From assembly GCF_002099425.1 (NCBI RefSeq), contig NW_018343955.1, positions 9,013,001 to 9,077,000 of the forward strand: DNA of 64,000 nucleotides, written 5' to 3'. Position 1 is the stretch's first letter. Every line of letters starts with the position of its first letter. Below, one piece after another: positions 10,531-21,835 of the stretch. A model generated the notes under the pieces. The model saw only the letters and a program-made list of their open reading frames with translations, did not search any database and had not been told where the DNA came from. The position numbers were made by a program, and so were the translations under genes. This DNA comes from Phascolarctos cinereus (lineage: Eukaryota > Chordata > Mammalia > Diprotodontia > Phascolarctidae).

Positions 10531-11520
10531 TTAGTTTGCATTATTTAGTAAAGTGATGTGAGTGGAAGGAAAGTCAGAGTTGGGTGAAACTAAGAAGGGA
10601 AAGTTTCATGGAGGCAAAAAGGAAAAATAAATCACTCAGCCCATGTAAAGGAAAGACGACCCTGTGATGTATAAACCAACATAAGATACTGGGCAGATGG
10701 TCCTTTGTCTTACTTAAAAGGGAAAAGACATTGAAGAATATGTAAAGGAATCTATTTAAATTCACTTTGGTGTAGTGGACTAAGGAGGACAAAAACAGAC
10801 AGGACAGTCATGCCTGAGTCAGGAAACTCATGACCTGTCTGAATGTTTAATGGAGATGGGGATCCATAGAGGTCACTGGGTGACTTTAAAGATATCAGGT
10901 AATGCCAAGGAAGGAACAATTCATTTGGAACCTGCAACCAAAAGCAGGAAAATCTGAGAAGAACATTGATTTGTTTGGCATTTTCCTCTTACCGTTTTAT
11001 ATCAAAAAAAGGTTTTTTTTTTATCTGTTTAACCTTTTCCTGGCTTCCAGAGGTTTTTGTTTTGTTTTGTTTTTGCTGGGGAATACTTCCTTGTGTTCTA
11101 TTCATTCCATAGCTCCAGACAAAGGCATGGTATGCTTTGGCTTCCCAGAGCAAGGGCAGCCGGCAAAGGAAGCAGCCTGCAGAGAAGGGATGACCCACCC
11201 CTGAAGGGTTTATGACGGAGCAAGCGTGATTGCTATGGAAAGGCCTTCCCAACATTTTCTTAAAACAGAAAAGCATTATGGGGCAGAAGAATGAGAGGAA
11301 AAAAACCATGTAGCAGTAACTGGAGCTGCAGTTTAACAGAAGGGACTGCACTGCCAGTTTGCTTATGGATGAGGAAAAGGGCCGACTCTTTTGAGGTAAA
11401 TTTTGAAATATGCAAGAGGAATGTCAGGAAAGGTGGATGTACCCAGGGTACTTGCAGAATTATTTTTCTCATGTGAAGATTCTGGATTTTATCAGAGGCT
11501 TCAAAGGGGCGAAACCATTT
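10531..11520. other. Unique sequence, no gene seen
   Basis: About 1 kb without a recognised repeat. It includes a locally more GC-rich part (11110-11240) with 'gggcagccggcaaaggaagc'. Small open frames on both strands have no recognisable domains. It could hold a conserved non-coding element, which only cross-species comparison could show. Confidence 0.5.
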
Positions 11521-11740
11521 AAATAATAATAATAGCTAACATTTATATAGTGTTACAAAGCTTGCAAAATGTTTTACACTTATTATTTTATTTAATCCTT
11601 ACTACTATCCTTATTGCTGTTATTTTATAGATGAGGGAGGTCCTGGTAGGCCAAGGTCCACATAGCTACTAGTATCTATCTAAGGCAAGAATTGAGCTTA
11701 GCTTTTGCTGATTGCCAACTCCAGCATGCTTAAGGCAAGG
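11521..11740 (-). repeat. MON1/THER-type CORE-SINE
   Basis: Reverse-oriented: 'aataatagctaacatttata', 'caaagcttgcaaaatgtttt', 'attttatagatgagggaggt', with a decayed head ending near 'ccaactccagcatgct'. Confidence 0.8.
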
Positions 11741-11799
11741 TTTAAAATAAAGACTTTTAATTTAAATAAAGTAATTAAAAAGAAAAAAAGTCTGAGGTT

Positions 11800-12084
11800 C
11801 CAGGCAGGGACTGAATATTTATTTTTCCCAGTGCCTAGCTTAATGCTTTGCACTGACATCTTTCCTAATACTACAAGTCTGTAATGACCTTCTTTCTCAT
11901 GGGAATGCCCTCACATAACACTTTGTTTTGTAATTCTCTAATGGACTAATATACAACATTGCTCTTGTTATAGAGTACATTCTATTAATACTAGACAGAT
12001 CTGTGATGCTAGAGACTATTCCTTATGTAAATCTTATATGTCTCCCAGCATTTACGTACAGGGCTCTCCATACATTAAGTGCCT
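11800..12084 (+). repeat. Probable decayed L2 3' region
   Basis: Loose match, strongest at the end: 'tgtctcccagcatttacgta' and 'ccatacattaagtgcctaaa', resembling the L2 '...cagtgcctggcacatagtaagtgcctaa' terminus. Confidence 0.35.
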
Positions 12085-12215
12085 AAAAGGTATTATGGAA
12101 ATTATCTTAGAGGTCCTCTGGTCAAATTTCCTCATTTTAGATATGAGGAAACTGAGGCACAGCAGGATTCAATTGAGAGTGGTCAATTCAAACTTGTTGC
12201 AAAATAGTTGCTTTG
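12085..12215 (-). repeat. MIR-type SINE
   Basis: Sequence 'cttagaggtcctctggtcaa' then 'gatatgaggaaactgaggca', the reverse of the MIR core plus tail. Confidence 0.7.
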
Positions 12216-12399
12216 CTTCTTAGTGCTCTTCATACATTTTTGGTACATTATAAATATGCCCTTACTGTCACTGTTACAATGTTCTAGGTTTTCTTATCCC
12301 TCTTTATCATCTTTTTTTAAATCCAGAAGGAGGAGATGGGGCATGGGAAGACAGTAGTGACCATGGTAGAAAGAGAAGGGAAGACTGTGGCTTTGTGTG

Positions 12400-12480
12400 T
12401 TCATTTATTCAACCCACATTTGTTCAATCTAATTCCACAAATATTTATTAAATATGTATGTAGCAGGGATACAACTCTTA
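12400..12480 (-). repeat. L2/MIR tail fragment
   Basis: Reverse tail motif 'ccacaaatatttattaaata' with neighbouring 'gcagggatacaactc'. Confidence 0.4.
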
Positions 12481-12654
12481 CTCCCTCCCAGAAGTTTAAC
12501 AGAGTGAAATAAATCAACTCAATGGTGGTAGTTATGGCGGGGGGAGCCAAAAAAAATATATACAGGAAATAGAGATTCTTAAATCCTTGTATTTCTTCTT
12601 TTATCATTGAAAAAACTTCTGATTGCTACTTATTCAGCTCAAATGTTGGAAAGG

Positions 12655-12850
12655 ATCTTGTAGACTCATTGAATTAGAACTGGAGAAGAAATGAGAAGTT
12701 ATCTATTCTAACCCCTTCATTTTACAGATAAGGAAACTGAGTCTTAGAGAACTTAAGTGACTGTCCCAGAGTCTCAGCTAGTAAGTTGTAGAGTTAGGAT
12801 TTGAATCCATATCCTCTGACTTCAAATTGAGTGCTTTTCCTACTGTATTA
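12655..12850 (-). repeat. MIR-type SINE
   Basis: Nearly complete: 'ttctaaccccttcattttac', 'ggaaactgagtcttagagaa', 'cagctagtaagttgtagagt', 'ttgaatccatatcctctgac'. Confidence 0.85.
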
Positions 12851-12854
12851 TGGT

Positions 12855-12970
12855 AGAAAGAGGGAGAGAAGGGGGAAGGAAAAGATGAGAGGTGAGGGAA
12901 AAAATGGAGGAAGATGAGGGGAAGAGAAGGGAGAGGGAGGGAGAGAGAGAGAGAGAGAGAGAAAGAAAGA
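12855..12970 (+). repeat. Purine-rich (GA/GGGA) simple sequence
   Basis: Almost pure A/G tract with GGGAGA units ending in a GA run. The serine/leucine-rich open frames on the opposite strand follow from it. Confidence 0.9.
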
Positions 12971-14305
12971 GGTAAAGAGGAATATGGAGGGTACATGTAG
13001 AATATGGGAGTGGAGTACTGGGAAGTGAATATGAGGGAGAAATTGCATCTGGGTGGGGACTCAGCTGATTTGGTGCTCAGAGAGAATGACTATGTCTTAA
13101 ATTGTGGAAGTGTGGAGTTGAGTGGGTATTAGGTTGGTGAGTATAAGCACTAGGTGGTGCTGAGAGAGAATATTACTAGCTTCCTGGTCCTCTGAAATAG
13201 CTGGGGAGGACCTAGGTGTTAGCTACTTGTCGATCAGTCACTGGCTGTACACCTTATCTTTGGTCTCCTGATACTTTATCTAGTGGTAGGTATGTATAAC
13301 ACTTTAAAAATAATAATTAGCTCATTTCAAGCCTCGAGAATGATATCATGGTCTCTTAGGTCAATGTGATTCCCTTGTCTTCAGCTTTAGGAAGTTTATT
13401 TTAGAAAAAAAATGTTATCCATTCAATCAAAATTGCTCCAAGCCCCTAGTTAGAAACTTTCTAACATTTAGGCATATGTTGGGCTCCCTACATAACATTA
13501 CAGTTATCTTTAGTTAATTCCTGGCCTTTTTGATTGAGGTGAATTTTAGTTTGTTGGAAACATTTGGGTAAAAAAGTAGATTACATTATAGTGTCTGTGG
13601 ATAGCTTAGCATTGGGAGGAGAAAGGGAAAGAATTTTTCTCTGTATTTCTCTCAATTCCAAGTCTTCTGCTCTGAGATGCCTATAGAACTGATGATCCTC
13701 CTTCATATCACCTTTCTGTCTCACAATTTGGTTCTACCTTCTTTTTCTTTTTTTTTTTTGTTGGTTGCCCCAGAGCTTCGGGTTCTTGGCTCAGCTTTGT
13801 ATAACCATCTACTTCCTTTGTGTTTCCAGCCCTTAGAATCTCTGTATAGATTGAATGATAGCTCTTTCCTTATATACAATTCTTTAGGAAGTTAATAAAT
13901 TTCATACATGATGGCTTTGATTAATTCAAGGAGGTCTACAGATCCTTGGTTTTGATTTATTGATTCAATCAGGAAGTGTTCTTACCTCACAATTAAATGT
14001 GTGGGATAATCAATGGATCCCACCTTCATATATAATAAATCTCTTAACTCCACACCAACTCCTTTCTTTCACAGTGAGCTATTCCTTTTCTTGACACCCA
14101 ACCTACCTTGGTAGAACAAATATTTAATTAGATCAATAAAATCAAAGTAAAACAGAAGGATTAATAAGGATTAGCTCTAATTTACCTTTACCTCTTCATA
14201 GAACCAAAACCTTTATTCTCCCAACCTAAGCCATTTTCTCTTTCTATCATAAAATATTCTTCTGCTATCTCCAGGGCTAGAGTACTCTTCAACTCTTCTT
14301 TTTAT
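12971..14305. other. Unique sequence, no gene seen
   Basis: About 1.3 kb of AT-leaning sequence without a recognised repeat or convincing exon. A T run at 13748-13759 is the only simple sequence. Confidence 0.5.
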
Positions 14306-14307
14306 AG

Positions 14308-14558
14308 AGGCAGCTGGATGGTGCAGGGGTAGGATACTGGGGCTGGAGTCAGGGATACCTGAGTACAAATCTGGCCTCAGATATTTACTGGCCATGTGAC
14401 CCCACGAAGTTAGTTTACCTCTGTTTCCCTCAGTTTTCTTAACTGTAAAGTGAGGATAATAACACCTATGTCCCAGGGTTGTTGTGAGGATCCAGTGAGA
14501 TAATATTTGTGCTTAGCATGGTGCCTGATACATAGTAGGCACAATGTAAATGCTAATT
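14308..14558 (+). repeat. MON1/THER-type CORE-SINE
   Basis: Near full length: 'gaggcagctggatggtgcag', 'acaaatctggcctcagatat', 'taacacctatgtcccagggt', 'ttgttgtgaggatccagtga', 'gcctgatacatagtaggcac'. Confidence 0.88.
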
Positions 14559-15029
14559 AGCTGCTCATGCCCCAAAAGATGTTTCCAGGAGATTATCATT
14601 TTAGCACAGGTAAATGGTGAAAATAGATAGGTTGAATATAATCTAACTTTCATGATCCCTTTTCTTCCTATTTATGATATTAAAAAAAAAACCTTTTGTC
14701 TCCTGATACCTCACATCTCCTAGAATACACTTCCCACCTCTGGTTTACAAATCAGACAAGTGAATTTGACATCAATATATCACATCTGTTAGTAAGACAA
14801 TTTTCCTTAGTATGTCTGTCTGTAAATAGATTTATGATTTCCACCAGTACAGAAAGAGTAATGTTGATTGGCTGAAACTACTACATTATTAGCAATGTTG
14901 ACAAGTTGGTTATTGATACTTGGTTTTGCTTATTACAACTTAGATCAATTGAGACAATAGTTGAGCTTACCTCCGGGTGTCTGTTTTAGAAGGTGATCCC
15001 TCCTACCCCTATGGGTAAGCTGGGAGGGA
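14559..15029. other. Unique sequence, no gene seen
   Basis: AT-rich interval with no recognised repeat or credible frame. Confidence 0.5.
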
Positions 15030-15345
15030 GCATGTAGTCATAGAGTACCAGGACTTCAGAGATGGGAGAATTCAACTAGTCTAACTCATTATCTGAGCAA
15101 GATTCCCTTCTACAACAGCCTCAATAAGAAGCCATTAAGATTTTGTCTGAAAATTCCTGGGGTGTTGGTGGTATGCCAGTGGCCTTCCTAGGCTACTCAT
15201 TCTACTGAAGCATGGTCTACTAGTTGATAGCTCTAATTGTTAGGGAGATTGTTCTTGCATCAAGTGAGTCTACTGTTAGGAAATTTCTACCCATGTGGAT
15301 ACTGACTCTGTTTTTTTTGGCCAAGCAGATCAATTGTTATCTCTT
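15030..15345 (-). repeat. CR1/L3 LINE 3' region
   Basis: Antisense of the CR1/L3 block at 6.9-7.3 kb: 'gagattgttcttgcatcaag', 'ctactcattctactgaagca', 'agctctaattgttagggaga' and 'ttggccaagcagatcaattg'. Confidence 0.75.
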
Positions 15346-15381
15346 TTCCTCTGTCTTCTTTTGTTCCTTTTGTTCTCCTGT

Positions 15382-15465
15382 TTCCTTCCTTCCTTCCTTC
15401 CTTCCTTCCTTCCTTCCTTCCTTCCTTCCTTCCTTCCTTCCTTCCTTCCTTCCTTCCTTCCTTCC
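15382..15465 (+). repeat. (TTCC)n microsatellite
   Basis: About 21 uninterrupted TTCC units directly after the CR1/L3 piece. It produces proline/serine and lysine/glycine repeat frames that are not genes. Confidence 0.98.
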
Positions 15466-15529
15466 ACACTGAGGAGGGGAGGCTGACAGAGGATTAATAC
15501 CAACCTATTAGTTTTATTTTCTTAAAAGT

Positions 15530-15660
15530 ATATATTACATTTAACACAGTAACAACAATAGTTTATTAGTGTTCCTTTCCTTCTTAGTCCCTGCAACATT
15601 GCCCTTTCCTTTTTTGTCATCTTTGCCAATTTGATGGATATGAGATTAAACTGACCGAAG
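15530..15660 (-). repeat. L1 ORF2 C-terminal fragment, downstream half
   Basis: On the minus strand 'ccatcaaattggcaaagatg' and 'gaaaggaacactaataaact' match the conserved L1 ORF2 C-terminal block found at 40.86-40.95 kb. The matching upstream half lies at 16155-16280, so about 0.5 kb has been inserted between them. Confidence 0.7.
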
Positions 15661-16155
15661 ATTTTTTGTATTGATGCCTTAGTCTTAGGGTTCTCCTTTC
15701 CAAGGATGACTGCCCTTCCACCTGTTATACCACTTATAAAATCAAGTGTTGTATAAAACAAGTACTTATTTAGGGGGACACTCAACTGCGCCGCTTGCTT
15801 TCCTCTGTTTACCTTTTGGTTAACCTGTCTCTGAGAAATGGGTCTGGTTGTATTTGTTATCTGTCCTGTGTTGTTTTTCCTCCTCAGTTTCAGGTGCCTG
15901 AGGCATTTCCCACTGGGGACCATCCATCCAGGCCAGGTTGGGACCCCCGAGAAGCCAGGGTGTCTGGGACTCAAACCAAAGGGGGTTTGGGAGGTGGAAT
16001 TGGAACTGTGCTCTATGGGAATTTCACTAAGCTATGGACCTAATCTTCTTTCCCTCCCCAGAGACAGGTGTGAGGGAGAAGGAGAATTATACCTTCTTCA
16101 TATTGGGGAAGTAAATTTGTATACTTATGATTATGTTTTTTGAAGTAAAAAAAAA
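15660..16155 (-). mobile_element. Unclassified retroposon-like insert in an L1
   Basis: About 0.5 kb with higher GC than its surroundings, placed between two halves of a minus-strand L1 ORF2 fragment. Read on the minus strand it ends 'taaggcatcaatacaaaaaa', an A-rich 3' end. The last 130 bases recur at 33906-34032 in opposite orientation. That second copy lacks the 5' part, as a 5'-truncated retroposon would. A 150-residue open frame crosses this insert and the L1 (15522-15974). It has no recognised domain and is a chimera of two repeats. The family is unknown to me; an LTR or a processed transcript are alternatives. Confidence 0.55.
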
Positions 16156-16280
16156 TTCTTTGTAAAAGCTCCTATGTTGCACTTACATTTGCATTTCTAT
16201 TATTCTTAGCCATTTGGAACCTTTTTCATGCATTTGTTGATGGTTTGCAACTCTTCTTTTATAAACTCTTTAGATGACCG
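16155..16280 (-). repeat. L1 ORF2 C-terminal fragment, upstream half
   Basis: Minus-strand 'gaaatgcaaatgtaagtgca' and the reverse of 'ttagccatttggaacctttt' match the ORF2 block around residues 'HMKKCSSSLAIREMQIK' in L1. It pairs with 15530-15660. Confidence 0.65.
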
Positions 16281-16414
16281 TATTGTCTCTCCTTGAAAAA
16301 GCTGTCTTTGTTTTTATTGCTTCATTTTCCAGATCCCCTTCATCAATTCATCCTACGAGGTTGCTGGGCCTCAGGCTTATTGTCTGCAGACTCTCTTTAC
16401 TTCAAAAAAGTAAT

Positions 16415-16545
16415 TGTGACATTTAGTCAACCCTCTCTTTTTACAGATGAGGCAACTGAGGCTTCTGGTGGTGGAATGCCTTGCAGGAGGCCACATAGCT
16501 AGTTAGTGGAGGAGCCCTGTCTAGGCCCTAAGTCTTCTGAATAAC
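16415..16545 (-). repeat. MIR-type SINE
   Basis: 'tttttacagatgaggcaact', 'aggccacatagctagttagt' and the degenerate 'taggccctaagtcttctgaa'. Confidence 0.75.
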
Positions 16546-16871
16546 TACAAATTAGGTGGTAACTTCTCCCAACCTCTTGTCTTACATTTTCTGTGACTCA
16601 GAAACACCTTTACCATTGCTGGCACAAACAATCTGACTTTAAAGCATTTTTAACTTCATTGCAGAACTGGCAAGGATTAGGTAAGTAAAAGTAGATGGTC
16701 AGAGTCAAAAAGCTTATGAGTCCTAGCAGACTCAGAGATCAAGACAGGTCTCAGGACTGAATGGTGGCAGCAACCCTAACCAGAATTTGGGACGCTCAAA
16801 GATGACAAGTGATTTGCTTGTGGCTGTGGGAATTTACATCACATGAAGCAGGATGCCATAAAGGCATTGCA

Positions 16872-17005
16872 GCTGGGCTTAGTCACTTGCACCTGGGTGA
16901 CTTTGGGTAAGTCACTTTCTCTGTGGGACTCAGTTTGCTCATCTGTAAAATGAAGGGGTGGGACTATATGATCTCTAAGATCTCTTCTAGCTCTAAGTCT
17001 CTGTT
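16872..17005 (+). repeat. MIR-type SINE with CR1-like tail
   Basis: 'gggtgactttgggtaagtca', 'cagtttgctcatctgtaaaa', then 'gggactatatgatctctaag' and 'ctcttctagctctaagtctc', a tail resembling CR1/L3 3' ends rather than L2. Confidence 0.75.
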
Positions 17006-17009
17006 TTGA

Positions 17010-17400
17010 TGACCTCTGTTCTCCCTCCAGGCCTCACTACTGACTCATCTCCACAGGGCGTTCTCTACTGTGCCATAGAATCTTCCTCATCCTGGAAGCT
17101 CACTCCACCTATGTACTACTTTCGTTGGACTTACTCTCCTCTCCTGAGGTCTCATCTTCTGATTAGGTGGTTCCTTCCAGAACCATTAATTTAAGGAGGA
17201 GGCCAGGGCCAAAGATGTCCAGTATGCTCTGCTGACTTACCTCCACCGCACTTTCTTTAACTTTGCCCCTTCCCATCTTTTCAGCTCCTTTCTATGTGTT
17301 GTCTTCAGCCATTAGAATGTAAGCTCCTTGAGAGCAGGGACTATTTTTCTATTTCTCTTCCCAGTATAGTATGTAAGTAAATGCTTATTGCCTTATTGAC
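17010..17400 (+). repeat. L2 3' region
   Basis: Diverged start, clear end: 'gccattagaatgtaagctcc', 'ttgagagcagggactatttt', 'gtaagtaaatgcttattgcc'. Confidence 0.75.
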
Positions 17401-18019
17401 CCATGATACCATGAGTCATCCATTTCTGGTGGAAACTACTAGAGGGTTAAGAAGATTAGGAGCCAGTTTGAAGATGTGTGTACTGCATTGATATTTTTCT
17501 TTAAAAAAAAGAAAAAAACCTAACACGCTCCTTCAGGATCCATTTGTGAATATTTTAGTCACTAGTACAGGTAATATGTATGTGTTTACATAAAAACCTG
17601 GGAAACCTCAAATGAAATAACTGTGAATCATTAGTATATAAATACCATATGTTAAAGGGGTCTAATGAAAACAGAATATGATGTCAGCTAGACTTCATTT
17701 TTCTTAAACTCCTCTAACCATGATGTTTTCACTTCGAGGTTGAACTGGGGGACAGATGACCACAGCAGATGGAATGTGCCCATCCAATTAGGGTATACTT
17801 ACGTAACCTTGACTCTCTCCTCTTTTGACTGAAATTCATATAGCTAATTCTATGCCACAAGGACACATGTAAATTTGCATTTACTGGATTGGCAGGAGCA
17901 GAAGCTTTTACACAAGCTTTTGGGTATGCCTCTATATATATCCATGTCTGTGTGTGTTTCCATGTTGATGACCAATTCTTCGTGCTTGATAATTTGGAGA
18001 TTCATTATTGAGTCATAGT
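17401..18019. other. Unique sequence, no gene seen
   Basis: About 0.6 kb of AT-rich sequence without recognised repeats or frames. Confidence 0.5.
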
Positions 18020-18142
18020 TTAATAAATAAAAGAATGAAAAAGAATTTATTAGGTATTTACTATGGCCAAAAATTAGGGTAAGTACTGGGGATACAGATA
18101 AAAAATGAGACTTTATTTGCCCTCAAGAAGCTTACATTCTAT
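18020..18142 (-). repeat. L2 3' terminus
   Basis: Reverse terminus: 'aagaatttattaggtattta', 'gtactggggatacagataaa', 'cctcaagaagcttacattct'. Confidence 0.75.
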
Positions 18143-18149
18143 TACTGTT

Positions 18150-18790
18150 TTCTCTGATGTCAGATTTTTGTTGTTATTATTCTCAGTTGCTGCATTTATT
18201 TACTTCTCTTGAATTTCTATTGTTGAAGGTATTTGAGAAGCAAATAATCACTTCAGTTCTGTTTTTCTTTCTAAAAATGTTTTGAGCACCTCTTTATCAT
18301 TGAATGTTTGTCTTATCTCATGTATGGTTAAGCCGAGACTTGCAGAGCATATCATTCTCGGCTGCATCCTGAATTCCATTGCTTTTCAAAACACATTATT
18401 GCATTCCATCTTATGTTTTCTAGTGGGTGCAGAATTGATTTGTGTTATTAGAATTTACTTTCATTTGTAGTTGAAGGCTTCTTATAATTGCTTGCAGAAC
18501 TTCTTGTTTCTGAATTGAATTGTGAAATATAACCCTTACGTGTCTCAGAGTTTGCAGTCTTCCCCTGCCCTCCAGAGCTGATCTGTAAATTTTTTTTAAT
18601 GGTATTTCATTTCCTATGTTCAGTTTTTGGCATTCTCTTCTATTACTTCCTTCATGATGGGGTTAAGGATTTTTTTTTTGTCCTGCTGTATTCTTATGAA
18701 AGGTCTATAATCTTTAGGTTGTCCCTATGTATCCTGTCTTCAAGATGATTATGTTTCTTTGCATAGTAAGTATATTTTCTTTTATTAAAA
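18150..18790 (-). mobile_element. Diverged L1 ORF1 fragment
   Basis: Read on the minus strand, 'HRDNLKII' near 18715-18740 matches the ORF1 'RRDNLRIIGLPE' motif. Sequence further down, including 'VFEKA'-like and 'LKTFLERK' blocks, lines up with the ORF1 C-terminal part at 8457-8700. Frames are broken. It is a separate, older copy from the element immediately above it in coordinates. Confidence 0.5.
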
Positions 18791-20835
18791 TTTATTTTAA
18801 ACTTAAATACACAATAATAAAAGAAAAAGAAACATATTATGAATCTAAATACTAAGATTTAAATACAAAATAAGAAAAGGAAAAAAAAAGCATGGCCATG
18901 TGCACAGAAGATTCAAAGAATGTAAGAAGATTCAAAATGTACAGCAATAAATTTCTATGTCAAGAAAGCCTATATAATAAATACAACACATTGTGTTCAG
19001 AGCTGTTCAGTTTTTCTTTGCTTCCTTGTAAGTTTTCTTTTGTTCTCTGCTGCGCACTTTTTATTTTGTTCTCCCCCCTTTCTCCCACCCTCCCCAAGAA
19101 GGCTACAATTAAACGGGGATGCACACACACACACACACACATACACACATATACTTAGATATCTATAATCATACTCATATATAGATGTATCATTCATATG
19201 TACCTATGTAAGACGATACTATACTTGTTTGTCTTCTGTTTCTTCCAGGGTAGATGACATCTTCCTTCATAAGCCCAAGTCTTTCCATATTTTTCTAAGT
19301 CTACCAATTTATGATTTCCTATACCACAGCAATATTCCAACCTTGCACTGTCTAGTTATTTTAAATAGTCAAAAACAATATTGATTAATATGGCTGACAT
19401 AAAGTGTACTTTCCCTATTTTTTCTCTTTTGTTTAAATCTATTTTAGTTTTAACTTCGTCTGATATCATCATTACTACTCTTAATTTTTTTCCTAATAAA
19501 TTCTACTCCTGATCTTTATTTTATGTTTGTATCTCTTATTTCCTATCCCTCCTGATTCTTCTACTTTACTTCTACTCTGTACCTTGCCCTCCTATTACTT
19601 AACCTATCTGACCTCCAAAGATCCCTCCCTTATGCTCCCATTCCTGTTACTTTAAACACCCTTCTATACCTCCCTTATCCTATTCTCTCACCCTCTTATT
19701 TCTTTATAAATTTAGAAGACTTTTATTCCCTTGCAAATGTATATATTGTTGTCTCTTTAACCCAGATCTGATGTGAGTAGGATTCCCTTTAACAATCCCT
19801 CCCTTGTCCTCTCCCTGTCTCCTTAGTCTTTTATTTCTTTCTGAATTTAGAAGACTTTTATACCCTTATAGATATATATGTATTTGTTCCCTCTTTAACC
19901 CATTTCCAATGAGAGCAGGGTTCCAAAAATAGCAGTCCTCCTCCCCCATCTAATTCCTCTGGGTCAGTTCTTCCTCTCACACCTCATTTGTATAAGATAA
20001 TTACTCTTTTTACCTTTTCTAAATGGTTTTACCTTTTAGAATCACATCATACTCAAGTCTACCCCAATCTCTCTTTAGAACTACCCAATTACTAATAATA
20101 ATCTTAGACATATGATTTATATTTTCTCATATGAAAAGTAAATAGTCTATCCTTATTGAGTCCCCTGTAATTAGTCTTTGATGTGTACCTTATATTTCTC
20201 CTAGATCTTGTAGCTCAAATTTTCTATTGAATTCAGATTTTTTTTTTGTAACAAAATCCTGAAAGTCTGGTGAATTGTTGGATATCCTTTTTCTTTTCTT
20301 TTCTTAACTTTGCCAGGTATTATATTTTTGCTCGCAACCCCAGTTCTTTTGTTCTTCAATATATAGTGTTCCAAGATCTGTGGTCTTTTAGTGTCTTGCT
20401 TATTTTCTTTTAATGTTATTTTTTTCTTCTCTTTTTCTAGATTGTTTTTTGCTTTCATGTATTTGTATTCCCAATCTACTATTCTCTCTTTCATTTCTTT
20501 GGTGAGGCTTGCCGTTACGGATGACAGGTTTTCCTTTTCTGCTCAGTATTTCTGCTGTGCAGGCCAAAAATTCTGTTCTCACATTTCTCTTTTAAACCAC
20601 TCAAAAATAGCATGTTGTGGTTCTATTTTCCCCTCAAATTCCACAGGATCCTCTGTCTCATCAATAGTTGAATCATTCCCCTACATTTTGCAATATTAAT
20701 TCATAGAGGCCTGACCACATTTCCTTCTGCTATTATTGTTTTTCCTATTGATTTATTTGCTTATATTCAAAGTCTTTGATTATTTTTCTTTCTGAAATCT
20801 TTGTAATTTCAGTCCCCTCACCTCCTTCTTTTCTT
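18790..20835 (-). mobile_element. HAL1-type L1 relative (old copy)
   Basis: Minus-strand order: ORF1 with a lysine/glutamate-rich N-terminal half (about 20400-20830) and a C-terminal part (20201-20494, 'KRPQILEHYILKNKRTG'); a pyrimidine-rich (plus strand) inter-ORF region (about 19400-20200); and a 3' part (about 18790-19400) with a CA microsatellite. No reverse-transcriptase sequence was found. The inter-ORF region contains a duplicated block of about 133-bp period (19697-19775 and 19830-19925). Assignment rests on the layout and ORF1 similarity. The 3' part is the least certain. Confidence 0.55.
19121..19148 (+). repeat. (CA)n microsatellite
   Basis: Short CA run followed by TATA-rich sequence. 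Confidence 0.95.
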
Positions 20836-21075
20836 TTTTCTTCTCTTTTGTTAATTTATTTATTTTTAGTTTTCAACATTCATTTCCACAAGATTTTGAG
20901 TTCCAAATTTGCTCCTCATCTCACCCCTCCCCCCACCCCAAGATGGTGTGCATTCTAAATACCCCTTCCTCTAATCTGCCATCCCTTCTATCACCCACCT
21001 CTTCTCTTATCCCCTTCCCCTTCTATTTTTCTGTACGGCAGGATGGATTTCTATACCCCATTGTCTGTATATCTT
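20836..21075 (-). repeat. HAL1/L1 3' end fragment
   Basis: Starts with the reverse of an L1-type 3' terminus ('tttagttttcaacattcatt', 'gattttgagttccaaatttg') and continues into inter-ORF-like sequence ('ggatggatttctatacccca'). The next HAL1 copy begins directly after it, so the two are nested or abutting. Confidence 0.65.
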
Positions 21076-21658
21076 ATTTCCCAGTTGCATGTAAACATTT
21101 GTTTTTAAAACTTTGGGTTCAAAATTTTCTCTCTTCCTCCCTCCCCACCCACTCTCATTGAGAAGACAAACAACTTGATACAAGTTATACATGTGTAGTC
21201 ATGCAAAACACTTCCATAGTAGTCATGTTGTGAAAAACTAACTATATTTCTCTTCATGCTATCCTGCCCCCCCGTTTATTCTATTCTCTCTTTTAACCCT
21301 GTTTCTCTTCAGAAGTGTTTGCTTCTGATTATCCCCTTCCCCAATCTGCCCTCCTATCATCCCCCCATTCTCTTATCCCCTTCCCCATTTTCCTGTAGGG
21401 TAAGATAGATTTCCATGCCCAATTGAGTGTGCATATTATTTCCTCCTTAAGTCAAATCCAATGAGAATAAGATTCATTCATTCCCTCTCACCTTCCCCCA
21501 CTTACCCTCCACTGTAAAAGTTTTTTCTTGTCTATTTTATGTGAGATAATTTATCCCATTCTACCTCTCCCTTTCTCCTTCTCCCAATATAATCCTCTCT
21601 CACCCCTTAATTTTATTTTGCAGATATCACCCCTTCATCTTCAACTTATCCTGTGCCG

Positions 21659-21659
<1 letters not shown>

Positions 21660-21706
<47 letters not shown>
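21660..21706 (+). repeat. (CTAT)n microsatellite
   Basis: About 11 tetranucleotide units in the inter-ORF region of HAL1 copy B. Confidence 0.97.
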
Positions 21707-21835
21707 ATTTTTTCCCCCTCCAACTAACCTAATAATGACACAGGCCTTATGTGTTACAAATGTCATCTTTCCATGTAGGAATGTAAACAGTTCGACTTTA
21801 ATAAGTCCCTTATGATTTCTCTTTCCTGTTTACCT

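Noticed and set aside
15224-15486. Leu-Pro-Ser repeat and Lys-Glu-Gly repeat frames
   Set aside because: Produced by the (TTCC)n array.
15522-15974. 150-residue minus-strand open frame
   Set aside because: It bridges an L1 ORF2 remnant and an unrelated repeat insert, so it is a chimera of two repeats and not a gene.
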